Source: Dryomyza anilis (lineage: Eukaryota > Arthropoda > Insecta > Diptera > Dryomyzidae). From it: a DNA stretch of 64,000 nt. The position numbers were made by a program, and so were the translations under genes. The notes beneath the pieces are model-generated. The model saw nothing but the letters and a program-made list of their open reading frames with translations. It was not told the DNA's origin and searched no databases. Each line of letters opens with the position of its first letter. The stretch's first letter is position 1. Location of the stretch: the NCBI GenBank assembly GCA_951804985.1, contig OX638135.1:38662002-38726001 (forward strand). Direction: 5' to 3'. Below are positions 1-13,897 of the stretch, piece by piece.

Positions 1-1656
1 TTATATTTATATTTATATTTATATTTATATTTATATTTATATTTATATTTATATTTATATTTATATTTATATTTATATTTATATTTATATTTATATTTAT
101 ATTTATATTTATATTTATATTTATATTTATATTTATATTTATATTTATATTTATATTTATATTTATATTTATATTTATATTTATATTTATATTTATATTT
201 ATATTTATATTTATATTTATATTTATATTTATATTTATATTTATATTTATATTTATATTTATATTTATATTTATATTTATATTTATATTTATATTTATAT
301 TTATATTTATATTTATATTTATATTTATATTTATATTTATATTTATATTTATATTTATATTTATATTTATATTTATATTTATATTTATATTTATATTTAT
401 ATTTATATTTATATTTATATTTATATTTATATTTATATTTATATTTATATTTATATTTATATTTATATTTATATTTATATTTATATTTATATTTATATTT
501 ATATTTATATTTATATTTATATTTATATTTATATTTATATTTATATTTATATTTATATTTATATTTATATTTATATTTATATTTATATTTATATTTATAT
601 TTATATTTATATTTATATTTATATTTATATTTATATTTATATTTATATTTATATTTATATTTATATTTATATTTATATTTATATTTATATTTATATTTAT
701 ATTTATATTTATATTTATATTTATATTTATATTTATATTTATATTTATATTTATATTTATATTTATATTTATATTTATATTTATATTTATATTTATATTT
801 ATATTTATATTTATATTTATATTTATATTTATATTTATATTTATATTTATATTTATATTTATATTTATATTTATATTTATATTTATATTTATATTTATAT
901 TTATATTTATATTTATATTTATATTTATATTTATATTTATATTTATATTTATATTTATATTTATATTTATATTTATATTTATATTTATATTTATATTTAT
1001 ATTTATATTTATATTTATATTTATATTTATATTTATATTTATATTTATATTTATATTTATATTTATATTTATATTTATATTTATATTTATATTTATATTT
1101 ATATTTATATTTATATTTATATTTATATTTATATTTATATTTATATTTATATTTATATTTATATTTATATTTATATTTATATTTATATTTATATTTATAT
1201 TTATATTTATATTTATATTTATATTTATATTTATATTTATATTTATATTTATATTTATATTTATATTTATATTTATATTTATATTTATATTTATATTTAT
1301 ATTTATATTTATATTTATATTTATATTTATATTTATATTTATATTTATATTTATATTTATATTTATATTTATATTTATATTTATATTTATATTTATATTT
1401 ATATTTATATTTATATTTATATTTATATTTATATTTATATTTATATTTATATTTATATTTATATTTATATTTATATTTATATTTATATTTATATTTATAT
1501 TTATATTTATATTTATATTTATATTTATATTTATATTTATATTTATATTTATATTTATATTTATATTTATATTTATATTTATATTTATATTTATATTTAT
1601 ATTTATATTTATATTTATATTTATATTTATATTTATATTTATATTTATATTTATAT
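1..1656. repeat. (TTATAT)n hexanucleotide array
   Basis: A perfect hexamer repeat of TTATAT fills this stretch, about 276 uninterrupted units. It begins at or before the window edge, so its full length is unknown. No interruption or variant unit is visible, which suggests either recent expansion or assembly smoothing of a collapsed array. Confidence 0.98.
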
Positions 1657-1715
<59 letters not shown>

Positions 1716-1716
1716 T
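1657..1716. repeat. (TTTA)n tetranucleotide tract
   Basis: The hexamer array changes without a spacer into a perfect TTTA/TTAT tetramer, about 15 units, before unique AT-rich sequence begins. The tetramer can be derived from the hexamer by loss of the AT dinucleotide. Confidence 0.97.
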
Positions 1717-3639
1717 GTGTAGAATGGTCTTCAGGTTGTGGGAAACAATCTTTAGTTGTATTTCTACTATACAACTAAATAGTTTTCAGATTTATAATTT
1801 TTTGTATCTTATTTTTGGTATTAAAAAAATTATATTAATATTCATTCATAAAATTTTCCGAATTAATAAAATTTAATTAATTATCACAACAAAGTAAAAT
1901 AACTATATATTATTGTTAAATTAAAGGCATATGTAGTAATTTCTCTACATATTTCTGGACGTATAAATAAAGACAAAATGTAGGTTTTTTAATACATATG
2001 TATTGAAATTTCATATAGAAATGCTGTTAAATTATGTAGTAATTTTCTATACAAAAACAACTACATCAGTTTACTAAAAATAAATACATATGCTTTTGGA
2101 CGTAAATCAAATACATATGTATTTATTTTAAAGACATTTTTGGTTATTTTTAATACAGTATATTTTTCGGTTCAATTATTAGAAAATATTTTAAAATTTA
2201 ACAGTGCTATAATAAAAATAAATTATAAATGTGTCGAATGTTATCGAATTTATGGAAAAGACTTTTTACATATAAATTTTAAAATAGGTGTAGGATGGTT
2301 ACATAACTCAGAACCCTTTAAAAAACAATTTGTTTGTCATATTAATAGCGACATCTCGTTTGTTAACTAGTTCAGATACACAATGTATTTTAAATGATTA
2401 TTTTCAATTTTCAAGTCAGCATATTTCGGAAACCATAAATCCAAAATAATTTCATTTGATTTTTTTTTAAGCACAACATTTGTACCAAGTTTGACGTTTC
2501 ACCTATTTTTTGCACCATTCAAGAAGTAAAAGGTAATAGTTTACTCACCAATTAATTTCAAAAAGACTGAAAACGTAAAAATCGGATTTATGCCTATAAA
2601 TTTTTGGTTAGATTTATTATTATAAATCGTCGTTTTAGAAGTAAATGTCATAAAATAAATTTTGTTTCAAAATCGATTTTATTGCATTTTCAGACATATA
2701 CTTTTGTTACATTTCTATTCGAAAATTCGTTGTTTTTCTAAGTTAACTATTTTTTTATAAAAACAAATTATTAAAAATCACTATATACATTTTGAACTAA
2801 AATTGCATAAGCAAATCCATAAGCAGCAATCCCTAAGTAGAAATTTTAAATATAAATTTCAGGTGAAAAAAAAATAAAATTTTCAGATTTTTCCAATCTT
2901 CAAGGGGTATGTAAAACAGTACGCAAAACCAAAATGTGAAGAGGGAAAACATTTTTTTTTTGTTGCTAATAACTTCTTCAATTATAATTTTAAACAATCA
3001 TAGCTTTAAAGCGCAGTGCCGATTGGACAGAGTATCGATTGGATATACTTAATAAATATATTTTGTGAATATTTGATTTTTAATTATGAAAAATACACAA
3101 CAACATCTAAAACTACGAATTGTCGAACTTTTATTGAATTTTCAAAAAGCTATTTGGACTTTTAGTTTTATAATGAATATATACAAAGAAATACGTATAT
3201 TTTTTAATTTTAAGTCAAATTTAAATCATCTTTTTGCCAATTTATTCTATACAAAAATTGTCAAAAAAGTCGAGTTTATTTTAAAGTTTACTTAAATTCG
3301 ATTTAATACCGATACCCCGAGACAAAATGTTTGTCATTTTTCAGGAATATTTCGGACCAACAAACAGACAATTGGAATATTTTGAGAAATGTATAGCAGG
3401 TTTTAAATTGTTGTGGAATTTTAATGGCAGATTCACGGCATATTTTGGGATCGGGCAGAAAACAGACAGCTTGTGATACAAACTCTTGGGAGATTTTGAT
3501 ATAGAACTCAAAATATTTAAATCTCGAACTGTGTGTTCTTCACAATCTTTTTTAACATACAATGGCGAATATTCGTAAAAAATTAAAAGTCAACATTAAA
3601 ATAAAAGAATAGCCGCTATGTTGTACAATTAACAGAGAT
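1717..3639. other. AT-rich non-coding DNA, no gene recognised
   Basis: I see no transposon domain, RNA gene or convincing coding region here. Short open frames are composed of low-complexity F/I/K/N residues, as expected from AT-rich DNA. Runs of A or T longer than 8 are frequent. Confidence 0.7.
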
Positions 3640-4085
3640 TAAAAAGTCGAAATTCGTTTTTTATTTTGTGTTTTTATTTTGAAAATTTTGCGTCTTTCTA
3701 TATATTTTGCGCCTTTCTGTAGAGGCGCACAAATTTTGTAAATTAGGCGCATTAGTAATTTTATGATTTTTTGAAAATTTTGCACCTTCTCTATATTTTG
3801 CGCTTTCTCTTTATTTTGGGCTCTTTTAAAAAGGCGCAAAAATGTTGAATATTAAGCGCATTTTTTTCATTTTGTGTTTTTTTTTTTTGAAAATTTTGCG
3901 ATCTTTTAGAAAGGCGCAAAATTTCTGTTTTGTGATGTTTTGAAAATTTGGCACCTTTCTCTATATTCTGCGCCCTTCTGTAGAGGCGCAAAAATTGTGT
4001 AAAATAGGTGCATTTGCAATTTTATGCTTTCTTGAAAATTTTGCGCATTTCTCTATATTTTGTGCTCTTTTAAATAGGCGCAAAA
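3640..4085. repeat. degenerate GGCGC-containing tandem repeat
   Basis: Motifs of the type AAAATTTTGCGCCTTTCT and its partial inverse AGGCGCAAAAATT recur every 40-80 bases, with phrases such as CTATATTTTGCGC and AGAGGCGCA. It looks like an old satellite-like array whose units contain a short dyad centred on GCGC. Open frames on the minus strand here read as repeated RAQN/AKxxK peptides and are by-products of the repeat. Confidence 0.7.
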
Positions 4086-4102
4086 ATTCTGAAAATTAAT
4101 CA

Positions 4103-4290
4103 AAATAAATTGTTGTTGTTTTTCGACCTAAAATAGAGTTATTGCAAAAATATTGTTTTTGCGGGCTCAAGGTCTTGCCAGATACAAAGTGCTATGTACT
4201 GGGGAGTTTAACAAACAACAATTGACAAAAACAAAAAGTTGTTGGCTGACCGTACAGCTGTTTCGGAAGCTGCCAAGCTTCCTCATCAGC
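4103..4290. repeat. direct repeat, copy 1 (partner at 4556-4735)
   Basis: The segment from TTTTTCGACCTAAAATAGAG through CTGACCGTACAGCTGTTTCG recurs about 450 bp downstream with scattered substitutions and small indels. Copy 1 continues into CTTCCTCATCAGCGG, which is absent from copy 2. The origin is unclear. Its position directly before a LINE endonuclease motif in copy 2 suggests LINE-associated sequence. Confidence 0.8.
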
Positions 4291-4555
4291 GGTCTTCTGC
4301 ACAACTTCTGCATAGCAAAGCCTACAAGATCATTTTGTGCATTGACCTAAATGCAAATTTAGTACAAGCACAAAACAACCAGGCAAAACATACAAAAATT
4401 GAACCAACTTTATGCTTGTTAATTGTTTTTGTCGCATTGCAGCAAGCATCATATAGACTGTATTGTCACTCCAGAATCAAATACGACCACTGTACGCTTA
4501 TTAAAAATTAAAATCTCACGATTTTATGATATTTTATGCACTGTGCCCTGCGAAT

Positions 4556-4735
4556 GTATAAATTGTTGTTTGTTTTTCGACCTAAAATAGAGTTATTGCA
4601 AAAATATTGTTTTTGCGGACTCAAGGTATTGCCAGATACAAAGTGCTTTGTACTGGGGAGTGAAACAAACCACAATTGGCAAAAACTAAAAGTGGTTGGC
4701 TGACCGTACAGCTGTTTCGAAGGCTGCCAAGAAAG
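4556..4735. repeat. direct repeat, copy 2
   Basis: This is the partner of the repeat at 4103-4290 in the same orientation, sharing the CGACCTAAAATAGAG start and the GGCTGACCGTACAGCTGTTTC end. It runs directly into the decayed LINE open reading frame that follows. Confidence 0.8.
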
Positions 4736-4741
4736 GAGGCT

Positions 4742-5157
4742 GCCAAAATTGTTGTTGCTGGCGACTTTAATGTACACAACGGGTCTATCTGCCCATGTGT
4801 TGAAGAAGTGCGCGTTAACGTTGGCTTGTCCGTTGCGTAACCTTTTCCACATCTCCTACACAACAGGAGTTTTTTCCATCTTGTTGGAAGATTGCCAATG
4901 TCCAGCCAGTTCCCAAAAAGGGCGAGGCTACGAACTCAGCCAATTCCGAAAGAATGGATTTACCACTCCCTCCCCTCAATATGGGCGCTGTGAATATTGC
5001 GGAGGCAGCCGCTCTTGACGTTCTGCGCATATCAATACAATGTGACCTCCATAGGAATGATCACATATTTGATGTGTCGAAAGAAGCGGCCAAGTGCCTC
5101 GGTTTTTTAAACGGTGTAAGACATACAACACCCCTGCTGACTTACGCCCAATTTTGA
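4742..5157 (+). pseudogene. non-LTR retrotransposon ORF2 remnant, internally deleted
   Basis: Three pieces of a LINE ORF2 are stitched together in order. First is an apurinic-endonuclease-like motif, VVAGDFNVHNG (about 4750-4785). Second, in another frame from 4873, is a reverse transcriptase entry segment, CWKIANVQPVPKKGEA, which matches the region just before the RT palm in jockey/I-type LINEs. Third, from about 5000, is a late RT/thumb segment (LDVLRISIQCDL, SKEAAKCLGFL). The catalytic palm and most of the endonuclease are missing, so the copy is dead. Calling the family non-LTR RT is firm; the clade (jockey- or I-like) is a guess. Confidence 0.75.
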
Positions 5158-6281
<1,124 letters not shown>

Positions 6282-6376
6282 ACTCGGCCATGCTCCTTTC
6301 ACTCACGACCTCGAGAGTAACCTGTAAAGATTTATGATTAACAAAAATTATTAAACATCTGGCGTTCAAGTCCTTT

Positions 6377-7026
6377 CTACTCCAAATCATCAAACTCAGA
6401 GTCTTCGGCTTGTATATTATACGGCTTCATCTTACCTGCCGTTGTAACCCCATTATACAATATTCTAGCTCTCTTTGACCCTGGTAAATCATTAATAACA
6501 TATCTGTCATTACCAAGGTATTTGGTTATCTGATAGGGTCCACTATATTTTGTTAATAATTTTCTGTTACCTTCAACCATTTTATATCGTCTAACTAAAA
6601 CAAATTGACCTTTCTTGAATGCAAAACCAACATGTCTTTTCTTATCATAATACTTCTTCTGATATATTTGGTTTCGCAGTATAGTGTTTCTAGCCTCTGT
6701 ATGTTTGGAATCTACATCTACAACAGAGGTATGATCACAAATTTCGTTGCTTAAAAACGAATCAATTTTCCCTCTCGGCTGATAACCAAAGACCAGTTCA
6801 TTAGGAGTTTTACCTGTAGATTTATTAATGGTTGAATTTAAACCCCACTGAATTTGGTTTATACTTTCATCCCATTTATTTTCTTCACTTACAGATGAAC
6901 ATATAGCCGATAGAATTGTTCTGTTGTATCTTTCAGCCTGACCATTGGCTCTAGGCGTAGCAGTTGCATACTATTTTTATCCCAAGATCTTTGCAAAAAC
7001 TAACGAATTTATTACTTGTAAAACAA
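6377..7026 (-). pseudogene. Ty3 integrase, C-terminal two thirds (frameshifted)
   Basis: This continues the integrase after the frame break at the end of the long pol frame. A short piece (FTSNKFVSFCKDLG) follows one single-base shift at about 7025. A second shift at about 6967 leads into the catalytic-glutamate helix (NGQAERYNRT), a TPNELVFGYQP segment, and a GPY/F-type module (YSGPYQITKYLG) near 6540. The frame then closes at 6377. Both shifts look like single-base indels. The residues of the D,D-E site are all still recognisable, so the damage is recent relative to substitution decay. Confidence 0.85.
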
Positions 7027-9951
7027 CTACCAACGATCGCTTACTAATCTTCGAGGAACACCAAAAGTACGAATTATTTCTTCAATAAATCTTACAACAG
7101 GTTCTACCTTTGTACTATGAACAGATTTCAAAAAGGAATATTTCGTAAATCCGTCTATCATAACAATAATATAATTATTTTTGTGTATACTTCTCACAAA
7201 CGGACCTAAATGGTCTATATGCAATGTATCAAATGGTACAGGTACCTTTTCAATTAGATGTAATAATCCAGCCTGTTTTCCCGACGGAACTTTATTGTAC
7301 GAACATGGCAAACAACACGCAATATATCGGTTTATATACTTTTTCATATTTGCAAACCAATATTTTTCTTGTATGAAACTAAGTGTTTTTTCAAAAGAAA
7401 AATGTCCAACATTGTCGTGATGGTTAAACACAATCTCCCTTCTAGTTGTTTTTGGAACAACCCACTTGCTTCCCTTATCAGTTTTTCTATACAACCGGTT
7501 ATTTTTTAATTCAAATTCATTATGGATTCTTATTTCTTCATTATCTTTTGGAATAGTTTTAAGTGTATTTATTAGAAAAGAACATCTTTCATCTTTAAGT
7601 TGAATTGCTAAAATCCAATCCTCTTTACAAATATCAACTATTAATACATCTCCGAGAGTTTCATGAGTAATAGGGTTTCTGCTTAAAGCATCTGCATGCG
7701 ACATAGATAAACCTGGTCTATATTCTACAGTGCAATTAAATTCTTGAATAGTCAACCACCATCTTCCAATTCGCGGTATTAAATCCCGTTTTGTGAACGC
7801 CGTTCTTATAGAATTACAGTCAGTTATTACTTTAAATTCTATTCCCAATAAGTATACTCGGAATCTTTTTAAAGAATAAACAATTGCTAAAGTTTCTAAT
7901 TCATATGAATTATATCTTTGCTCCTCTTTTGATGTTGTGTGACTAAAATATGCGACCGGTTTCAAACTATTATCACCTTGCTTTTGCAATAAAACTGCTC
8001 CTACTCCCCATTTACAAGCATCAGTATGTAATTCTGTATAGAACTTTCTGTTGTATAAAGCCAGAACAGGACGGTCTGTTAATTTTTGTTTTAGAATTTC
8101 AAAAGCTTCATTTTGTTCCTCATTCCAAAGAAATGGTTCATCCTTCTTAATCAATTTCTGTAAAGGCCTGACTAGTAATGAATATTGAAAAATAAATTTA
8201 CGAAAATACCCAGTTAAACCTAAAAATTGCCTTATTTCATGAATATTCTTAGGTATTGGAAATTTTAAAACAGAAACTATCTTTTCCATTACAGGCTTAA
8301 TTCCCTCTGAATTAATTTCAAATCCAAGGTAATTAATAGATTTTCTTAAAAAAAAACATTTTTTTAATTTTAAAGTTATCCCAGATTCATGTAATTTTAT
8401 AAAAATATGTTCTAAATTCTGTAAACCCATTTCAATTGATGTGGATGGAATTAAAATATCATCCATATAAACCATAGCCATTGACAATCTCAAATTACCT
8501 AGTACTTTGTTCATGGTTCTTTGAAATACTGCTGGTGCATTCACCAATCCAAATGGCATTCTTATAAACTCATAATGTCCATCTGGTGTAATGAATGCTG
8601 TCTTGTCAATCGAGTTTTTGGCAATAGAGATCTGGTAATATCCACTAGCACAATCCAGACTAGTAAAGAATTTATTACCATTTAATCTATCTATTTCATC
8701 ATCAGTCCTTGGCATGGGGAATGCATCTTTCACTGTATTTTGATTTAATGCTCTAAAGTCAATACACATACGATGTTCCCCATTCTTCTTTTTTACCAAA
8801 AGAATTGGACTTGAGTAAGGTGATGATGAATCTTGGATAAGATTAGAATTTTTTAATTCTTTTACCATATCTCTAACTACTTCTCTCTCAGACCAAGACA
8901 TTCTGTATGGTTTATATGTTACAGGACTGTCATTTTTCGTAACAATTTCCATTTCAACATTTTTTATATTTCCTAACTCAGATAAATCTTGGGCAAAGCA
9001 GCTTCGGTATTGGTTAAGTAGATTTAAAAGTTTAGTAAAGTTAATATTATCTAATTGGTCTACCTGCGAATATATATCTTCTTTGGTAAATGGTTTTAAT
9101 TTGCAAACATCTACATTTAGATTTTCAATAGCAACAAGTTTGTCAAGTTCACAAGGAACTCCCCTAACCATACGTTGATTTGAATGAATTTGTAAATCTT
9201 TACCGGATTCATTCATAATAAAAATGTAACCATTATTACTTGTTACACAACTGGGAATTGTATAACAAGTGTTTAATTTATTTATACTTAAGTCCTCTAC
9301 AAAAATACTTTCTTTGTGAAAATCTGGATCAGAAAATACATTTACAAATCCAGCTTGATTTGCTGGGATGACGGTTGATTCCTTGGCCCACATAGATATT
9401 TTTTTCTTTGGCAACTCATTTATTTCTGGCAAAGCAGCTAATTCTCTGTTGAACAACCGTACAACATCTCTTTGCACAACCATAATCACATTCTCATGAT
9501 TAATAAATGGTTGCCCAACTAAAGTATCAATTTTTTCAGCATTATCAGGAACAACTAGCATCTCAACATACGCTTTTGCCATATCTATTTCGATTGTACA
9601 TTGAAATTTAAAAATAACAGGTATGGTTGCTCCACCATAACCCATTATATGTTCGATACTTGGTTGTTTATCTACCGAAAGGCAATTAGCATTCGATTCG
9701 CATATTAATATTGCGGAACAACCAGTATCGATGTAACAATGAAATATTAAATTTTCAAGCTTACACTCAGCGAAATAACATGCAGAAACAGATTTGCCTT
9801 CTTCTAATTCTGCAGCTTTTACAGTGCAGCTTTTACCTTCCATACGTCTGCTGTTATTTCTTTGCTCAATATGATTAGGGAACGTTGACAAATAGTGTCC
9901 AAAGAGATCTTCTGGAGTTCGATATCTGCCTGCTCGTGCGCCAGTTTTCAT
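7027..9951 (-). pseudogene. pol: Ty3 pol: protease, RT, RNase H, integrase N-part
   Basis: This is one open frame of 974 codons. The aspartic protease motif DTGCSA is at about residue 75. The RT palm motif YMDDIL is near residue 494, followed by FLGLTGYFRKFI. The RNase H region includes HTDACKWGVGAVL and ALSRNP. An HHCC integrase zinc-binding region starts near residue 844 (HHDNVGHFSF, then CCLPC). The integrase core has its first aspartate in HIDHLGPF (about 912) and its second in VSDR, next to the stop. The frame ends early because of an extra base, and the remainder is in the next frame. The start codon overlaps the gag stop as ATGA. No CCHC zinc knuckle is visible between gag and protease. 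Confidence 0.9.
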
Positions 9952-10627
9952 TTCATCGGAAGACCATCAATGACGCAGGAAACAGCGTCCGCACCATTTA
10001 TTTTGCAAGCATCTATCAGAATTTTCTTAGCAAAATAGTACTCCGCAGTTGTCTCAGTTGGTTGCATGAAACGGCTTACTAACTGCCTTAAGTTAGTGGC
10101 GAAATCCTGGTGTTCCGGAAAAGATTTCATCAGAACTTCCTTCCATTCAGCCCAGCTCAAGATATAATTATTCAGATTTTCGTACCAGATCTTGGCTAAT
10201 CCTTTGAGGCGGCTTTGCATCGTATTAATTTTTATACGATCGTTCCAGCCATTTAAAACAGAAATTTGTTCAATTTTATCTAGCCAACGCGCTACCGAAA
10301 GATTAGGAATACCTGGCTCAAATTCCGGAATGCAGTCTGCGCGAATATTTAAATGTTGTAACGTTTGTTCTCCATCTCTTTGCGACAACGCCCTGACCAA
10401 CGCTTCTAAGGCGGCTATTCTCGACGATACCTCTTCGCATTGTCCATTATTACAATTTTCTCTACCATCCCACCACCAATAGTGCAAGCTGCTTGAGTTT
10501 GAACCAATACTGAATGGGATCCTTCATTCAAATTCGCAGCGAATGATCTAGGTGATGCTGTCATTTGTATGTTATTTCTAACAAGCGAAGCGCGACGATG
10601 ATTTAGTTTTGGCATTCTGATTACCAC
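9948..10627 (-). pseudogene. gag: Ty3 gag, one frameshift
   Basis: The N-terminal part (starting MVIRMPKLNHRR at 10627) and the main part (from about 10470; WLDKIEQISVLNGW, MQSRLKGLAKIWYENL, FATNLRQLVSRF) are in different frames, joined by a shift near 10470-10480. The main part has the retrotransposon-gag capsid-like pattern (WLDKIE...RLxGLAKIWYE...W..W...F). Its TGA stop overlaps the pol ATG. No zinc knuckle is present, although Ty3 gag proteins usually carry one, so either it was lost here or this lineage lacks it. Confidence 0.82.
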
Positions 10628-10636
10628 CGCTGCAGT

Positions 10637-10820
10637 TGTAATATTAAATTATATATTAAAATTGAAAAACAGATTTTGATGTATTGATCGTATCGTTTAT
10701 ATTTTCTGAATGATCAGTTATACAAAATTATTCTGTTCACATGAACATTTTAAATATATTATTTATTAACAAGTAAAGTACATAAGTCAACAAGTATATA
10801 TTTTGAAACAAGAGCTTACA
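10637..10820 (-). repeat. Ty3 element 5' LTR (184 bp)
   Basis: This is the partner of 6095-6281 in the same orientation, with the sense-strand end ATTACA next to gag. A TGG that could start a primer binding site occurs about 10 bases inside the element on the minus strand (TGGTAATCAG). The offset is unusual and I do not assign a tRNA. Confidence 0.93.

Positions 10821-10821
<1 letters not shown>

Positions 10822-10894
<73 letters not shown>
10822..10894. repeat. (AT)n microsatellite, right flank of Ty3 element
   Basis: About 36 AT units directly follow the outer LTR end and then a short T run. Together with 5981-6094 this marks the pre-insertion target as an (AT)n tract. Confidence 0.95.
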
Positions 10895-10902
<8 letters not shown>

Positions 10903-11253
10903 TCTAATAATTATAAAATGTTTAAGTGGTTTCAAAGTCGATATATGATATTTATTTTCTTTTTTTTAAGATTGGCATAAATATACCTGATGAACTGAAC
11001 AACACGTTTGTTCTTTGGATAATCTCAACAAGATTATTTTTCGGCAATTTTGAATAATAAAAGAAAAAGTCGAAATATTGGATCAGGTGACTGTTTTCTA
11101 GACTCAGTATTTTATTTGGTAGATCTTACCCTGTTGAAGGTTGTTACTAAAAGGAAAAATTTTGCCAGGAAGTGGCCTTTTCGCAGATAAACAAAAGATA
11201 ACAGCTAAATGTCGGTTGAATTCATAATGCGAGAAGCGCCATCTGATGGTAAT
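10903..11253 (-). repeat. BEL LTR-like direct repeat, copy 1
   Basis: Strong similarity to 19625-19975 in the same orientation, including ACTGAACAACACGTTTG, CAGTATTTTATTTGGTAGAT and GCCAGGAAGTGGCCTTT. It lies just beyond the 3' side of a BEL gag-protease remnant (minus strand) and next to a TTGCAGTACGGCTGC block. A similar block precedes the LTR of the gag-protease element at 56.6 kb. I infer an LTR that has lost its exact terminus. Intervening decay leaves alternatives open, for example a solo repeat. Confidence 0.6.
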
Positions 11254-11454
11254 ATTGCAGTACGGCTGCTAAATAATTTCATTGTTAAATAAAATAAAGA
11301 CAAATGTTAACTTATAATAATAGTAATAATAATATTAATTTATATGTCTGCAAATGTTTGCATTTTTTATATTATACTTCATTCATTGTGCGTGTGCGTA
11401 AAATTCAGCAGTGCATGTAGTTTACTTATGTTTTTGTATAATGAAAATTAATTT

Positions 11455-12290
11455 TTAAATTGAAGTAGGTCCCAACAATATCCACCCAAATATAGTATAT
11501 TGTGCTACTGGCAACCCGCCGTTGCTCGGAATTATTCCAGATTGAATAAGACGTGGGTAAATATCTGCTCCTAAAATTAAAGCGATTGAAGCGGATTTAT
11601 TAAACATTGGATCAGCTAAAACGAAGTTACTGAAATGTTGTTTGATTGAATCATCATGGGATTTCGTTGGCGTTAGCATGCTGATTTTTCTATCAACACG
11701 AAGTGTAAGTTCGATTTTGATCTTTCGGATCGTGGAATGATAATGATGGTACAGACCTTTTTGTCACCAAAGGATTTGGTTACGAGATGTAAGTCTTGAT
11801 TTAACTTCTCAGAAATACGACTGACGGATGAACACGCATCTATTAGGGATCTGGCGTCACGGACTTTAGAAGTGAAACAAAATGTTGCGGTCGAATCGAT
11901 GTAAAGGATGCAATGGATTGCGTTTTCGGAGATGACGAAGGTACTTGTTCACCCTTTTGATTGGGTTTGTGAGACCGCAGACGTTTATGCATATGAATCA
12001 TGGTGTAATGTTCCACGTGACATTAGTGACAACCAGATGTGCTGAAACATGTTCCATCGGAATACTTGTGGGCCAAGCAATTGGAGCAGTACTTGTGAAT
12101 AAGTACTGCGCGCATTCTTTCTCATGTGTTCATTGAAATAAATTTCTTGATGACTTTTAATTGATGAGGACGATGGCAAAAGCGGCAGTTGAAATTTTTT
12201 GCTGTATTTGTAATTTTTTCTGACATTTTTAAACTTTTCGTATGTCATTTTTACTGTTGTCAATGCCAGGACAGACCTTTCAAACTCTTC
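11455..12290 (-). pseudogene. BEL/Pao gag-protease remnant (copy A)
   Basis: The minus strand encodes, through several frames, a BEL gag zinc-knuckle region (CSNCLAHKYSDGTC then CHVEHYTMIH, about 12000-12130). After decayed sequence comes the C-terminal part of the BEL aspartic protease domain (FVLADPMF, LILGADIYPRLI, YTIFGWILLGP, 11455-11679). The reading frame then stops with no reverse transcriptase downstream. Several stops and frameshifts show it is inactive. The same gag-protease-then-end layout is seen at 56914-57300 and, in complete form, at 40128-44989. Confidence 0.75.
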
Positions 12291-13014
12291 CTAATCGCCA
12301 TTCGGTACACGGATAGAAAAGATTTGTTTGAATATGTTTGAATGTAATTAAAAAGTAATACGAAATTTCCATACATGTATTAGGAATGAATTGTAATTAA
12401 ATTATAATCGAAATTGAATTTATTTTTGCTCACGTGTAAACATTATTATATTGTCCAGCAGAATCTGTCAAATTTACCATAAATATGTTACAATACCAAC
12501 ATAAAATTTTAATTGCATTTGAATAAACTGTTTCTAGTAAATTTACTTGGTTAAAACTATGTTTCGAAACGCAGAAAATGATAATCAAATCTAAATACAA
12601 CGTATGTTCGCCACGCTCGTCTTAATTCGATAATTTATTGACTGACGAAGTTGGCAACGTTGTGCAGCATTTTCTACCTACGTCTTTTTTGTCGTCGTTT
12701 GAAGTATGTATAGGGTCATTTTAAACATACTGATGTTTGAAAACAAACAAAAAATGAATTCTTGTATATAAAGTTGACACTCCTTGATCGGCATTTTCTG
12801 CGTACGTGTCTTTTGCATGTTTAAAGATTTGTAAAAAAATAAATAAAAAAAACAACATTTTATTTTTATTTTATTTTCAGGATTTTTTCAAAAATATTTA
12901 AATGTTTCTATGCAAACATACTACTTTTTAAACTGAAACATCTGATATGTTTTACTTTCGTGTCTTTTGCAATTTAATCAAACACTACAATAATGTTATA
13001 GATAACATGGATAC
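12291..13014. other. AT-rich spacer between BEL A and the TIR element
   Basis: I find no coding sequence. The left end of the TIR element whose right end is at 15335 should lie in or near this stretch, but I cannot identify a clear terminus. The BEL integrase half that should flank it is also absent, which points to a deletion. Confidence 0.5.
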
Positions 13015-13518
13015 AATGTAAAAATAATAAGCTTTTAAATAACAGTCTAATTAATGGCCTTAAATATGTTTCCTGGCAGTAGGTGTTTTTACTTCATCTG
13101 TAACAAAAAAAAAAACATTGTTCAAAATATATATTATTTTTTTTTGTAAATCTAACTGATTTGGATTAACAAATATTTGTTAACATTTAAATGTTACATC
13201 TGAACAAAAATCATTAACAGTGAAATCGGTGAAGTAACAATGTTTAAATATGTTGGTTTAATATTAGAAATCAAACGCTTAATACAATAAACAATCCTGG
13301 ATGGTGGTATACACTGAAAAATAACATAGTTAAATTGCATCATACAATGCTGGAATCATGATTGTGTGATCATAGTATGGTACTAAGTATAATACTAAGG
13401 TTGTCTATGGTGGTCACACGCAACCAAACTAAGATCCTCAGAGACCATGCTATGAGCACACACGCTACAATCATGTACCCAATCATAATGCCCTATTTTT
13501 CTGTGTGTATACATTCTC

Positions 13519-13826
13519 ATGGTAGCGTCGGTAGCTTAGAGATGCGTTGGACTGCGAGCCGAAAGGTACCATGATCAAACCTGGACTGGGGCTAACAACA
13601 TGTTTTCATAGAAAAATATTATTATATATCACGCTACCTCTGGGCATTCCATGGCAAACCTACGAGAGTAAAACATTGTCCATGAAAAGCTCTCACCCCG
13701 CCGTTCGGAATCGGCAATAAACTGTAGGTCCCACCAATATAACACGCATAGCTCAAATGGTGAGAGAGCTCGGATTAACTTCCTATAGTAGCGCTGTAGC
13801 GCCAAACTATTATATTATTATTACAT
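13519..13826 (+). repeat. tRNA-derived SINE, copy 1
   Basis: The head resembles a tRNA gene (GGTAGCGTCGGTAGCTTAG ... GGACTGCGAGCCGAAAGGT). The body contains CAAACCTACGAGAGTAAAAC and AGCTCTCACCCCGCCGTTC, and the tail is ATTATATTATTATTAC. Box A and box B are degraded in this copy. It is tail-to-tail with the next SINE, an arrangement shared with the second copy of the host TIR element. Confidence 0.8.
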
Positions 13827-13897
13827 TTATTGTGTCCTAAGGAGCATTAAAGTAAACCCAATGGTTATACTTAAAATTACATCAATTTGCATGTTAT

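Noticed and set aside
3639..3991. overlapping minus-strand frames rich in RAQN/K
   Set aside because: They are produced by the degenerate GGCGC repeat; low complexity and no independent support.
9885..10482. plus-strand frames over Ty3 gag/pol (9885, 10192)
   Set aside because: They are antisense to recognised gag and protease coding sequence.
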